The notes: generated from the letters alone by a model not told the origin. A stretch of DNA of 64,000 bases from Trametopsis cervina (GCA_022385755.1 MU278354.1:760805-824804); one strand, 5' to 3'. Shown: positions 11,807-24,956, counted from the first letter of the stretch. Program-made: numbers and translations.

Positions 11807-12171
11807 TTACACGTATACGCCAACGGAGCAGAAGAGAGCTACGACTCCGAACCCGCCGAGGATGCTGGCGAGGGATGCGACGAGGACTTCATGGACGGGG
11901 AGTGTTGATTTGGGTATCCTGTAAATTGGGGTAATTTAGCGCGCTTTTGTGAATGTGCAGGGAGTAGGGTACGCACGTCGAGAAGTAGAATGTTAGCACG
12001 AAAGTTGCACTCAGGAGCACGAATGCGAGATACGGCAGGAGCGACACAGGAATGACTGGGCTAAACGAGGGGATGTTCCTGTGCAACGCCTACGTGTCCC
12101 CCAGTGAGCATTTCCAAGGAGGCGGTGAGAGAGACAAAAACACGGACTGCTATGCTCTCGTAGGCGGACAT
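11807..12171 (-). CDS. OST5: Oligosaccharyltransferase subunit Ost5 (TMEM258-like)
   Basis: Three exons, 12171-12148 (24 nt), 12089-11977 and 11918-11807, total 249 nt and 82 residues, close to the 79-86 of the family. Two membrane helices are visible (IPVSLLPYLAFVLLSATFVL and VASLASILGGFGVVALFC), separated by a short loop with KSTLPVHE. The end, GFGVVALFCSVGVYV, matches the TMEM258/Ost5 signature. The protein sits in the ER membrane as a small subunit of the N-glycosylation complex. The first intron has a GTCCGT donor, which is unusual, but it is the only join giving an intact frame. The gene is easy to miss because no single exon exceeds 40 codons. Confidence 0.82.
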
Positions 12172-12534
12172 GATTGTGCCTGTGGGCGGCTGGTGCTTGC
12201 TATTGCGTGAGTGGAGGTCGTGGTAAGAGAGCCACCGATTGGCGTGGCAGCGCGCATGAGGCCCACAGTGACCCAAACACACGTCATCAAATCCGGCCGC
12301 CATATCAACCACGCCCTCGACTCCTGCCTGTCCCCATCTCACCCGCATACCACCACCTCTTCCTCCCCGCCGCCCTCAACGACAAAGTATACTAAGTAAC
12401 GACTATTCATAGTGAGTTTTCCCCTCCGTCGTCGGCTCTGTTGGAGAACACGCTTGCTCATCGTGACACGCCCGTTCTCTCACTTTCCCCCGTGCCCTCT
12501 CCCGCAAATTTTCCGCTGTGTTGGCGAATTTCAG

Positions 12535-13273
12535 ATGTCCACGCAAAACGTCAAACAACACCCCGTCGTCATTGAGGCGCAGAACAAGGCCAACTTCTAC
12601 GTCGGCCAGCTCGACAAGGAGGTACGCATCGTTTTCTCTTAAGCTCCCCATCCGCCAGCACGGCGCAGGGACTTAAGCTCCACACCTCACATTTGCTCAC
12701 ACGACATGTTTTGTTGCACTACAGCTCTCCAAGTACCCTGCTCTGACACAGTTCGAGCAACGCACTCAGATCCCCAAGGCGTATGCCTTCCTAGGCGGTG
12801 TCGTCCTTCTGTTTATCCTCCACTCCATCAACACCTTCGCCGCTCCAGTATCCAACCTCCTCGGTTGGATACTCCCCGCCTACCTCTCCATCAAGGCTAT
12901 CGAGTCTCCGGGACACGCTGATGACGTCCAGTGGTTGACGTACTGGGTCGTGTTCGGGTTCTTCAACTTTGTCGAGACCTTCGCCACGCGCGTCATCCTC
13001 TACTACCTCCCCTGGTACTACGCCTTCAAGAGCGTCTTCATCCTCTGGCTCCAGCTCCCCGCTTTCCGAGTTAGTACCTTCCGTCATCTCTTATCGAAAC
13101 TAGTTTCTGACGTCATGTTGTGACAGGGTGCGGAGACCTTGTACGGCGCCGCTGTGAAGCCCGCGTTCTACAGCGTAAAGGCAAAGACCAACAATGGTAC
13201 GACCAGCATTGCTCCCGAGACTACCGTGCAAGCCGACACCCTCCGTGATCGTGCAGCTTTCGTCACCGAGTAA
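12535..13273 (+). CDS. YOP1: Yop1/DP1 (TB2/HVA22) ER-shaping membrane protein
   Basis: Three exons, 12535-12621, 12725-13069 and 13127-13273, give 192 residues. The order is a short cytosolic N-terminus, then hairpin membrane segments (AYAFLGGVVLLFILHSI; LLGWILPAYLSIKAIES), then the conserved TB2/DP1 block (WLTYWVVFGFFNFVETF, YYLPWYYAFKSVFILWLQLP) and a hydrophilic tail. REEP/Yop1 proteins curve ER tubules and work with reticulons. Length agrees with fungal Yop1 (about 180-200). An untranslated CT-rich leader precedes the ATG. Confidence 0.93.
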
Positions 13274-14354
13274 ATGCAGCCAATGCTTCAAGCAACTCAC
13301 AAGCTTATCTCGGGCCATATCTCTCCCGGGTGAGCTGTGATGACCAGTATTTACTTTTATGTTGCCCTACCTTCAATGAACTTTGTTTCTACACACCAAG
13401 AATGCGAGATAACTCCTCAAATGGTTGCTTACTGTTTGTGCTACGTGGTCATCGTGATGTTGGGTGCCTGTGTTAATCCGTTCCGTGTTTCTTGTCACAT
13501 ACACATAATCTTTGTTTCTTTCCTGGTACCATATTACATGCCTCTTTTTTCGACGCTCTAGACTTGTGAAGATGGATGTGCGATACAAATAGACATTTTT
13601 TCAGAGCATCTGGATCCCAATTGTGCATCCGCTGTGGTGCCTGTGTAGCGCGATCGCCAGGCATGACGAAAGCTGACGGTGCTTCATCGTCAGTGAGTGT
13701 TCATGCAATTATTTCCCTGTACGCCATAACTTCTGTGCATCGCTGCTCACGGAAGTCGAGGCTCTCAGTAATTTTAGCATCCACAAGAAAGTCCACAGTG
13801 CAGAGCACAGATTTCCCTGCTCGCATTTGTCCCCATGATGTGAACGCGAGGAAGTCAAATACACAAAAACATATGATTATCACCCGGCTTTGACGTTACC
13901 GTTGTGTAACGGCATCAGCGCGTTCCGACCTAATGCACGATGACCGCAGCCCACGGGTCGTCCAAGGACACCGATAATTGAAGCTAACCTGGCTAGTATG
14001 TTCTCGCCATCGCCATCGTTCGCCTCGAGGCTTGCAACGTGCAGCGATAGGCGGAGGTCGTGTAATATCTTTGCCTCGCCGTTGGATCAAGAGGTGTGAG
14101 AGTGCGCTCGCGAGCCCGAACACCCAACATCATCCCGCCTAACTCCTCAACGTTCGTACATCCCCTCACTGACACATGCCCATGGACAGCGCGTCCGCGT
14201 CCAAAGCGACCGTCGTCGGAGGTGAATCCCACGGGCCAGACCCAAACCTGGCAGTCACTCGCGTTTGTCAATGCTGACTGTTATCACAGGCTATGCGGCG
14301 GCGCGAACGGGCACAGCGGTTATAGGCCACCGGCTCTTCTCTCTTCTCGACGCC
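13274..14354. other. Intergenic, no gene recognised
   Basis: About 1.1 kb between YOP1 and the hydrolase gene. Frames are short and no family motif is visible. An in-frame ATG at 14271 could extend the next gene. Confidence 0.45.
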
Positions 14355-16219
14355 ATGTCGTCTGTTCTTGGTTGGCTGTGGCGCGTGCACGACGTCCCGA
14401 AGCTGTTCTATAGCCCTGCTGTTGCGTCGGTCACCGTACGAGCGGGCTATACGGATGGAAGCGCGGGATCGGAGGCGACGAAGGAACAGGAGAAGGTGTC
14501 GTTGAGGGATTTGGTGGAACGACGGTGTCCCAGTTTGCACAACACATTCGTACCGGCGTGGTGGTTGCCCAAGTGAGAGTCTTGTATCGTGGTTTGGTAT
14601 AAGACTCTGACGGGCTTATCATGGGGCTAGTGGGCACATGCAAACAGGTTACTGCGTCATTGGCGATTTCTCGCGTGTGGATAAGGTCGAATATGAGAGG
14701 TGTGTATCCGAGCCACCTCCGCTCTCTATCTTCCGCTCTCGGAGCGCTCTTCAACTCGCTTACCTTCCCTCCAGGACACTCATCCGCACCGTAGACGGAG
14801 GAACATTGTACGTACAATCTCCACTGGCATCTCTCACCCCGACGCGCTCTTACACAAACCACACAGAGGCCTAGACTTCACACCGTCGCATTCGGCCCCT
14901 CACCTTCATGAGGACACACCGATAGTCGTAGTCCTGCACGGGCTCACAGGGGGTACGCACCCCGCCATCTATAGTCTAATTTATCACAGCTCACGCAAGG
15001 ACACCTTCTCCCAGGCTCACATGAATCGTACGTCCGAGCCATCCTCTCGCCGGCGTGCACGCCAACCGAAAAAGGCGGACTCGGCTACCGGGGTGTCGTC
15101 GTCAACTCCCGTGGATGTAAGTCCCCGGGCTGCGCACTATGTCTCTCATTTCCGGTCGGATGCTCATGGTGTCGCTTCGGTGAACAGGCGCAGGTGTACC
15201 GGTGACAAGCCCGCAATTGTATTCTGCTGGACATACAGACGACATCCGCACGGCGCTCCTGTATATCTCGCAACTGTACCCCAAAGCTCCGTTGCTTGGC
15301 ATTGGCTTCTCTCTTGGCGCGAATATCTTGACGCGCTACCTTGGAGAGGAAGGTGAGCGCAGTCGGATAATGGCGGGGTGTGCTATCTCGTGTGTGAGTG
15401 CCGTTGTACCTTCTCGAGCCGTCGAGGTCAATTAGAATCTCATGTGAATCTACGTTGCTCTAGCCGTGGGATCTTTCTGCGAACGGTCGAAGGTTCGTCC
15501 CACGCACCCTCCCCTAACCACCCTAATCAACCTTCTAATCACCTTCTCTCCCACACAGACTCGAAAAAAGCTGGTGGCGCCGCCGAGTCTACTCCCGAGC
15601 AATGGCGACGAACCTCAAAGCCATCCTCCGGCGGCACCTCACCGCATTCGAAGCCGACCCTTCCCTGCCCGTGAACGAATACATCCCGCGCATCCTCGCC
15701 GAGGAGCACACGACGCTATACGACTTCGACAACGCGATAACACGCTTCATCGGCGGTGCCGCGCCACACTTCCCCTTCCCGCGCGCGGACGACTATTATG
15801 CGTGGGCGTCCAGCCACCACATCCTCACGGACATACGCGTGCCGCATCTATGTCTCAACGCGCGGGACGACCCGATCGTTGGTGTCCTACCCGTCGAGCG
15901 GGACGATGACGTCGGTGCGCTTGGGCCGTGGATCGTGTTTGGACGGACGAGGAGGGGCGGGCATCTGGGGTGGTTCGAGGAGGGCTCGAAGCCGGGCCAT
16001 CCGAAGAGGTGGTTCCATCGTCCGACGCTGGAGTGGTTGAAGGCGATGGGGGATGTGGTTGTTCCGCCGGAGAGACACTTGCCGGGTGTGGAGGAGGTGG
16101 ATGGGTATATGAGGGAGGTGGGTAGTGATGCGAACGGTAAGATTGGGTACAAGGTCGTGGAGGGTGGTGGACACGTCGTCGGTGTCGAGGGCGAGGGCGG
16201 CATCCTATCTGGTTTGTAG
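14355..16219 (+). CDS. EMB8/YheT-type alpha/beta hydrolase (YMR210W/Eht1 family)
   Basis: About eight exons. The start MSSVLGWLWRVHDVPKLFYS fits the family; an in-frame ATG at 14271 would add 28 residues. The family motif WWLPNGHMQTGY is formed across the first splice (14572/14631). Then come VVVLHGLTGG, SHESYVRAIL, GYRGVVVNSRGC, the nucleophile elbow GFSLGANILTRYLGEEG, PWDLSANGRR, NARDDPIV with the acid residue and GGHLGWFE with the histidine, so the Ser-Asp-His triad is complete. Yeast relatives are medium-chain fatty acid ethyl ester synthase/esterases or monoacylglycerol lipase. The substrate here cannot be told. A Gly-rich tail (VEGGGHVVGVEGEGG) ends the protein. Confidence 0.85.
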
Positions 16220-18797
16220 CATGGTTGACGCTTGGATATGTCACGTTTGGATGGTATAGAGCTGCATCTCAAGACACTAGATTTTTTGTATAGCTGTAGA
16301 ACGCATGTTGTGCAACAGACATCTGCCAAGATATTTTTCTACTAGGATCACCGGTCACTACTGCGGCCAACCACGCATACCGTCCGTTCAAGTCGCGGGA
16401 ATCCTTGCTACGAAACAAGACAATGTCCCTACGCCACAAGATGTCAGAAGTATCCCCTCCTGATCCTCTCACGGAAATATCCAGTATAACAACAAACCAG
16501 TTCCGTCGTGACGAACGGCGAGTATGGGGCACAGCACGCGCATGTGGGTCCCGCCTCAATGATCACATTTGATATTATGTACAGTAAATACACAATGCGC
16601 TCCAGCCTGTACCTGTCGGAGCACAGCCTGGCCTCCCCGCCCACGAGGTCCGCCCCATGTCCACACCTCGCACACCTCTGCCATACCTGCCCATGGAGCT
16701 TCTGCGAGATATGAGCCAGATTTCCGCGGCGAGAGGGGCGCGCGCGCGCCTGGTGCCTTACGACGACGTATGTGCGTGTGGACGAGCTCGATCGGTCTCC
16801 CGTTTCATAATGCGAATGTCGTCCGCGTCTGGAGCCGTACCGCTGGAGCATCGGTGCACGCACATGTGCTCGGGCTCTCCTCCTCCGTCCTCTGTGCATC
16901 GGCTGAAATGTTTGGCTGAGGCGACCATACCATACCATACCGCACCAAATCGCTGCGTAGGAAAATATGGGCTTGTGATGGTATCGAAGCGAGTTAAGGT
17001 CAGGCTGCAGTTGATGTTTCTGCTCAGCAAATTGGCTTGAAACCTTGAAACCTCGACCGCTTGAGGATTCGCGTCCGACTAATCGCACTAGCCCGCATCT
17101 TGTAAATTGACTTTGTCGAAGGTCTCGGTTCGGGCGTACGGAAATGACGTCTCCGAGGACGTGGTTCGCCGGCAGACCGTAGGCTCGCAGGTTTGTGCTG
17201 CCATGAGAACTTGGATGTTCTGCGGGAATGCACGAAAGGTACTGGTGAACAGTGCATCCTAAGATGTGGCGTCCAGTGGCGGCTCGCGTATCGCTGCGCG
17301 ATAGCACTCTCGAAGCTTCCTCCAGAAGTCCCGTTGTACGGAGCGCCTCCGAGAGCGTCCTACACTGTAGACGACGGTGGCTATGTTCAAGAGGCGCACG
17401 AAGTCCAACTCGGCGACGGACGGCTGTAAGTACAGTAGTCTGTGAGTGAGTAGAACAGCAGCCGTGCGTTAATTCTAGCAACCCTTATGGTCGACCACAA
17501 TCTGAGGGCGGCGATCTTATGTTTCTTATCGTCCAAGGGGAGGGTCACAGATTGCGCTAACCTGCTGCAGGTGACTCTTGCAAAGGGCACTTCCGGACAC
17601 ATCGGCTGGGAGCCAAATGGAAGAGAGAAGATTTGAAGGACAAGGACAGAAGTGCTGTAGGTTTGTCGGTCAGATATCGTGAACGGAAGTGATAAAGTGA
17701 TAGAAGTTGAACAGAGTTTATTGGCGGTCCGAGTGTATTCTCAATATCGAATCCCCAACGACCGGGTCCGGAAGCGTTTGTGTGCGCTTGGATTGTAACT
17801 CAGTTTTCTCGGCCGAAGGGTGTACAAACTGATAAGTGTAACAGCTGTAGAGTGGCCGTTTGAAGCCTAGTCACGTCGAAGCGGGTACACACTGCAACAA
17901 CGTACGCTTGAACTGTAGTTGCAACGCTGTTCAGAGTGGCTGGCAGACGTCCCTTGGCAGCTGCACGGTCTGGGCCTCCGATATATAAGGACGATGCGCG
18001 AATCCTCAACGTTCAGATCCTGGGGTACAGAGATCAGAAAACTGGGAGCGCACCGGGGTCTGGTGTTGATTTCGCACGCACCTCACACCGGCATCTTGAG
18101 CCTGAGCGCCGAACGTGGTGCTCACTGGACCTGTCATATGCTCTATTTCGTGTGCAAAGACGGGGCTCCGACAATATAAGTGGCCGGTCAGTACAGTAAA
18201 TGTGTGGACGAGATCGTTCGGGAGTTGACCAGAAATGGAGGCAACCACGATATCGGCGGGTGCCTGTGCCGTATCTGGTTTAGCTCAAGCTCAAATCTCT
18301 TGGTATTCATCCGCTGATGTTTTGGCAATTGCATCCAGCAGCCAAAACGAGTGATCGTGGGCGGGAGATAGCCTCTACGCAGCTGCAAAGCTGCTCGCAG
18401 CGGACTGCAGCGCAGCTGAACTGACAGAGGGACTTGACGGTAGGGTCGATAAGACCATCAAGCAAAGATTGTTCGCAGTGGCGTCGGACCCTGAATCGAG
18501 AAATGTGCACGTTACCAAGATACTTACTGTTTCAATTATCCTTTTTCAGGCTCCGCCAGGTTCTTGCCGGTAATTGATGCATGACCGCAGACTCGGAAAC
18601 CGTATCAAACCTTCCGAGCCACAGCCAATATAGTACTAAACTCCTACACACAATCAATGGATTAAGACTCTGCCCCGGTTCCTCTGCCCTTATAGTGTCC
18701 GTTCCTTTCTCTACCCTCACCGTTATCACCCCACCGCACGACTCGCATACGGGACAAGTCTTTGCGCCCGCGCTCGCAGGATTGTCCTACAGCCAGT
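16220..18797. other. 2.6 kb without a recognisable gene
   Basis: Contains a 345-codon open frame on the minus strand (16444-17481) and a 127-codon frame on the plus strand (16657-17040), but neither shows a domain. The minus frame is rich in Arg, Ser, Cys and His, as random frames often are. Three and a half copies of a CCATA unit lie near 16924. I see no transposon ends. Confidence 0.4.
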
Positions 18798-21217
18798 ATG
18801 GTCGCCGAAGAGACCAGGGGACGGAGGACACGGACAGAAAGCTCGTACGACCACGAAACGCACCAAGATGGGCTGGCGACTCCTCCAGAACTAGTCTATC
18901 ATGACCGGCCCCGGGGCTTGAAGGGCCTGTACATGAACACGACGACCCAGATAGTGCTCCTAGGGGTCGTGTGCTTCATGTGTCCGGGGTTGTTCAACGC
19001 GCTGAACGGGTTGGGAGGGGGCGGTCAGGTCGACCCGACGACGAGCGCGAACTCAAATTCGGCACTATATGCTACGTTTGCGTTTGCTGCGTTTTTTGCC
19101 GGGTACGTCTGCCATTTTTGCATGTTCACTTGCTGCCTTTGCGGAAGTCATGCATCGCCGTAAAATGATGCTGACTGCGCTTTCCCCGCCTTTGCAGGTC
19201 TATCAACAATGTTATGGGGTCTAAGAACACGCTACTCATAGGCAGTGTTGGATATGCGCTTTACATCGGTTCATATTTGTACGTCCCTCCCCCTCATTAG
19301 ACCGTCCCAATCACATGCCCATCATTCTATGATATCTAACATTTCCGCCACTGTCATGTTACCCAAACTCACTTTCTATGCGTTGCGCTGACCACGGAAT
19401 GCAGGGCCATCAACATCCACCCGAACTTGGGCGGGTTCGTCATCGCTGCGGGAAGCGTACTGGGTGTCTGCGCCGGTTTGCTGTGGACTGCGCAGGGTTC
19501 GCTCATGCTGGCGTACCCTACGGAAAACCAGAAGGGCAAGTTCATCGCCATCTTCTGGTCGATATTCAACTTGGGCGGGGTTGTCGGGGCGTCTGTGTCC
19601 CTCGGACAAAACTTTCATTCGGAGGTATGTCAGGCGACGAGCCGGTCCATTCGTTTTTCTGCTTCCAGCTTTTGCTCGGTTGTGATATCTGAATCCGCCC
19701 AGAGCACGTGTACCGTAACGAGACTACCCCACGAGTCTCGTGAGGTACACGCCCGTCTGTGTTGTTCGTCGATTCAACGATTGATCAACAAACTTTCTTC
19801 AATCTCACTACCCATCGCCCCGTTTGAGACCCCCCTTTCCGCTTGCATATATCTACCTCCGCTACACATCAGAAACTGACTGGACATATAAACTTTCTGT
19901 CGCCCATAGGATAACTCCGGTAAGCGCCCGTTCATCTCCTGCCCGAATGATGGTTTGCTATGGAACTACTTGACTGACTGCCTCTTCCCTCTTCCTTTCC
20001 TATCGCACATTTAACAGTCGGTAATGGGACTTACGTACGTCGTATCTTCTATGACCGGAGCCTGGAACTAATGGTATGCGCGCGATAACAGATAGGGTTT
20101 ATCGTTCTCACCGGTATCGGTGTGCTGATACCACTATTGATGGTCGACCCGCGCAAGATGATCAGGTCGGATGGGACGAGAGTCATCGTTCCACACCACC
20201 CATCGTGGAAGACCGAGTTTTTCGGCCTTTGGGTCGCACTCAAAACCGATCCATGGATCGTCCTTCTGTTTCCCATGTTTTTCGCGAGTAATTGGTTTTA
20301 TACCTGGCGTAAGCGCTCTCTCCATGCAGTCGATAACGAGAACTCGCTGAAACAGGTCCCGAACAGAGTTCAACGATTTCAACGGCGCTATTTTCAACAT
20401 TCGGGCTCGTTCATTAAACAATCTTGTATATTGGCTGTCGCAGATCGTCGGCTCTGTCAGCATTGGATTTCTCCTCGACCAGCAAGGTCTCAGCCGACGG
20501 CTTCGGGCGTTCTCAGGCTGGTGTGTCTTGGTCTTTATGGTATTCGTTGTGCACACATGGGCGTTCTTCTATCAAAAGTGCGTCATAAACTTCCGTTCTC
20601 GATGCACCGTGCCAACATGACCCCACAGAGAATACACCCGCGAGCTTATTAAATCGCCTGACTATGTGAAGCTCGACATCTTTGACGGCCCTTACGTCGG
20701 CCGCATATTCCTGTACATATGCTGCGGTCTGCTCGATTCTATGTGGCAGACAACGGCGTATTGGCTGATGGGTGCGATGTCAAATAATCCTGCGAAGCTG
20801 GCGCATTTCACTGGATTCTGTGCGTCACTATGATGACCCGTCTATTTTGCTACGCACTAACCCCGCCGCAGATAAATCCATCCAGAGTGCTGGAGCGGCT
20901 GGAATATGGCGAGCGGACGCTGTTGGAATACCGTACGTCAGCTGTCTACAGTGACCTCACGCTGCTAACCTTACGGTGACAGATATCTAAATATGTTCAT
21001 TTCAACATGGGTGCTGCTCGTTGCGGGGCTCGTATTCGCCCTACCCATGATACATACCCGTGTGAGAAATCACACTGACGAAGACCGTGACGACCTGTAC
21101 GCCCTCCTCTTATCCAACCGATTGCGCTTCCCTGACCTGAATTTCTTCTGCAGTTATGAATTGGGCGAGAGTGACCAAGATCTCTCACCTGCCTCTTCAC
21201 CGCGATATAAGCATTAG
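18798..21217 (+). CDS. UNC93-like major facilitator (DUF895) membrane protein
   Basis: About nine exons encode a polytopic protein. The N-terminus is hydrophilic, followed by TQIVLLGVVCFMCPGLFNAL, the UNC93/DUF895 first helix with its ALNGLGGGG loop. Further helices include FVIAAGSVLGVCAGLLWTAQ with the QGSLMLAYPTE motif, IFWSIFNLGGVVGASVSLG, IGFIVLTGIGVLIPLLM, NNLVYWLSQIVGSVSIGFLL and FLYICCGLLDSMWQTTAYWLMG. The soluble DPRKMI and FNGAIFNIRARSLNNL segments are typical of fungal members. It is probably in the plasma or vacuolar membrane, and the substrate is unknown. The last intron joins RDD to LYELGES and the stop at 21215-21217. Confidence 0.85.
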
Positions 21218-21903
21218 GCTGCTGAGTTGATGTACCATCTTGACACGACATTATCTGTCATATTTTACTCTACTGTCCCCAACCGGCCGGAAGTATTTGC
21301 TCATCTAATGGATTTCGACATACATTGTTGTACTATAGTAGTTCATCTTGGGATCTCACGCTAGTCGCTCGCTTTCTTCGTTTTTCCATCCTGGCGGCTG
21401 CTGTCTGTATTACAGCTGGTTGTGCTGTAGGTTGCTTATCTGACGCTACGCATGTTATCGCACCCTTGATAGGAAGCCCGACTTGAAAGCCAGCAGGAGA
21501 TCTCCATTCCTTGTGGGTAACCACTCAATATGCACTACGTACGTGAAGTGCTACGATCACCGTTCCATATTGACCAAGGCACTATTAAATTTGCAGTGCC
21601 ATATGTGTAGCCTTCTCAATGTACTTTCGATGTTCTCTGTTACGCCTCCGGTTTTGGAGATGCTAGACTTTACCACGGGCGGCAGTATGACCTGATTATC
21701 GGAGCGCCCGTAGTGCAGCACGCAACTCTATGATCGCAGATCTCAGTCTGATGCGCACAGGTGGCACTCAGGTCTTCCAATATTTGCCCGTTTCACCCCG
21801 TCGCATTGGTCCCTGCACGGAAAAAGCACGAACTCGGGGCTGGAAATGGTGATACTGTGCTCTTGTGACTCCTGCGACGATCTGTTGCGCCAGCTACGCT
21901 ACG
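21218..21903. other. Intergenic, presumed promoter of M1 copy B
   Basis: No coding signal. Codirectional genes flank it. No TATA box stands out. Confidence 0.4.
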
Positions 21904-24755
21904 ATGGCCCCCAAGGTCCAAGACCCAACGAGCTGCGCGAACTACCACGAACTTGCCTCGGAACACATTGATATCAATTGGTCGCTGGACTTTGAGAAGA
22001 ATATCATCACTGGATCCGTTACGCACACTCTACTAGTCAAAGGAGAGTATGTGAAACAAGCTATGTAAGCCGTACATGTTGGTGACGAGAGATCTAACAT
22101 CACTAATTATCATGTAGCTTCGACACATCTGGTCTCGTAATACGTAGGGTAGAAGTTGACGGCCGATCAGCACAGGTGAGTCTGTTTGGCGGATCGTATG
22201 AGATGATGATATTTTATATTAATCGCCTTGTCCTTCTATGTTGTAGTTCCAGATGGGACCTGAGCATCCCAACTTGGGAGCGCCACTTTACGTTCGTATT
22301 CGCGATATCCCTGAAGAAGGGGAGCGCATTCGTATCAAAGTAATATACTCGACAACCGATCAAGGCGATGCTTTGGAATGGCTCACGAAAGAGTATGCAT
22401 TTTCCCCCGACTCTTTCTTCTATGTTGTGCCTGACTTAGACGAAGGCAAACCCATGGAAAGCAACATCCGTTCATGTTTAGCCAGTGCGTACCAACCCAG
22501 GTCCGCAGCTTGGCACCGGTCCAGGTCTCGCCTATGATAAAGACCGTACGACTGTTCCAATCGTCGATCGTAATGCGATCTTACTGATCCTAAGCTTATA
22601 GACTTACACTGCTAGAGTGTCATCTGTTCTTCCGGTAATGATGTCCGCGGTATGCACGTCGCCTCTGCCAACTGGACCCGTACATGACGGTAAGATAGTC
22701 GGCAAGGACATGGTTACCTACACATTCGAGAAGGTAGCTTTCGTTGCATGTCTAATCCATGTCACGCTAATGGCCTATTAGACTGTCCCCATTCCAGCTT
22801 TTGCGATCGCCATTGCCTCAGGAAATATAGTGTACCGACCGTTCGACGCTGTCGAGGGGAAGACGTGGACCAGCGGAATATGGGCGGAACCAGAACTCAT
22901 TACCGCTGCTCACTGGGAATTTTCTGAGATTGTACCAAGGTAGAGGAACCTTCACGAAGACATCCGCCAGCGATCGCTAACTGAGATGATTGAGGGCAAT
23001 TGTACTAGGAGAAAGTATCCTCCCTCCCTATCCGTTTGGATTCCATGATATCCTGGTTCTTCCCCCGTCGTTCCCCTATAGTATGATGGTGCGTACGTTT
23101 GCGCATTTCTTGCTTAAGCCAAAGCCACTCACCTGTGCACCTTTAGTCGAATGCTGGTTTGACGTTTTGTACTCCTAGTAAGCGGTTCTTCCACCAGTGC
23201 TAGTGCTGCAGGAGAAGTCTCCTTGGCTAATTCCTTACCAACCAATCTTCTAGACCTTTTGTCCGGAGATAGATCGCTGGTGGTGAGACTTTACTCCGCG
23301 ATTTCCGTGTTTAGAGTCGCGCTAATTTGTCGAAACTCTACTAGCCACAACCCATTCTTCGTTCTGTCGTAGGGTCCTGGTTCGCTGAACTCATCACGTA
23401 TGTGGGAGATTGACATCTGCTTTTACTAAAGTACCCTGACCCCCAAACCACAGCCAAGCCAATGTATGCCACATCTGGGTCAGCGAGGGCATGGTGTACT
23501 ACTTTGAACGGGTCCTACTAGAAAAGATGTTCTCGCCTGCTATGAGAGGTTTCGCTTACGTGACTGGAAAAAACGAGATGCTTGAGAGGGTGCAGAGGTT
23601 CAAAATAATGCCGAAATTTCAGCGGCTTGTCTACGAATTCGAGCATGGGGAGGATGTGGATCAAGCTTATGATGGTGTTGCACCTGAGAAAGGAGCGGTC
23701 TTCTTGCTATATCTAGGTGACTTGCGCCCGATTCTGTGAGAGAAACTTCCGAGGCTGACTTTTCCTCACTAGAACGGATACTAGGCGGATTGGACGTATT
23801 CTTGCCTTATGTTCACGATTATGTCACTACCTTTGCCGGGAAAGGCGTTACAAGCGGGGAATGGAGGGACCATCTGTTTTCTTACTTCAATAAACATGAC
23901 CGAAGCAAACTTCAGGTCTTATGGACTGTTGAACTTGATGTAACGCCTTTTAAAACATCTTTCACAAGTCCATGCTCATATCTAAGCACATAGGATTGGT
24001 GGTACGAAGAAGGCCTGACATACCCGGTCCCCCAGGCATATGACAACACCTTGACGGAAGCAGCTAAATCTCTCGCGTACGTTACAACAGCCATATGGCT
24101 CGCTGATTTCACATCGGCTGAGACCCACCACCGGTAGTAAAAGCTGGGGTGAGTGGAGGGACTTGTCAAATCCTGCCGCCATCTTCAGCCTCGATGATAT
24201 AGCAGCCTTCGATGTCAGTCAGAAAGGTGAGGCGTTAACCTCCATCAATAATATGAGACTCATGCGAGGCTTTTTGTATCCATAGCGATATTTATACAGC
24301 ACGTGAACCACCTCTTTCCTCCCCTTACATCGACCCGTATCGAAGCCCTGGCCAACATTTACAAGTTCGCCAACTCCCCCAATGGTCTCGTTCGCCTCGA
24401 GTTTTACAAGATGGTATTGAAAGACCCGACAAGTACCATAGCGAAAAAGTATGCCCCTCTTGCACTGGACTGGGTCGTGGGGAAGGGAGAGAACGGGATA
24501 CACGTTGGCAGCTTGCGGCTCAATATGCCAATATTCAACTTAGTAAATCGAGTTGACCACGATCTTGCGGTCGCGACGTACAGAGAGCACCAGGCATGGT
24601 TTCATCCTCTCGCCCAGAGAAACATCGAGAAGGTACGCCTGTTACTTTCTACTCAACCCGTTGACATGGACCAACACTTCAATTTTCAGATTTTGAGGAT
24701 TCAGGAAGTGCAAGACGCGAATATGACAACGCCCTCATCGGAGGCTGTGGGATAG
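21904..24755 (+). CDS. M1 aminopeptidase paralog, copy B (probable pseudoenzyme)
   Basis: The gene has the exon plan of copies A and C. MAPKVQDPT begins the saddle domain. Splices give [32 protein letters not shown] and WVVGKGENG to the stop at 24753-24755. The fold and frame are kept but the active site is not. GGMEN is SMM spliced to SNAGLTFCTP. The HELTHSWF site reads RSVVGSWFAELIT by the best splice (about 23341-23398). VPYEKG is VAPEKG (about 23677-23694). GRMK is GSLR (about 24507-24518). Only the third zinc ligand survives, as VSEGMVYYFE. The tail lacks DLGL and ends in an unrelated ILRIQEVQD stretch. It may be a regulatory or scaffold paralog, or a slowly decaying gene. Confidence 0.78.
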
Positions 24756-24956
24756 TAGGAAATTTATGTTTCAATAAGAATAGCAGTTTGGGAAGGCAAC
24801 TATCTGCATGTACTACAAACATTTTGGATACATGGTTTGACATTAAGTCAACTATTATATAATGTGAGAATACAGAGAGGCAGAGAGAAAGGCCGAAGCA
24901 ACGACAAGGCACTATGATACACACAACAAACGACAGCGAGTGAGAAAGCAGATAAT

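Noticed and set aside
12061..12348. 95-codon minus-strand frame around the OST5 start.
   Set aside because: Only its MSAYESIA part is coding; the rest is leader and intron 1 read through.
16657..17040. A plus-strand frame with PYLPMELLRDM, similar to the start of an F-box.
   Set aside because: No following F-box residues, no introns and no conserved tail; overlaps another long frame.
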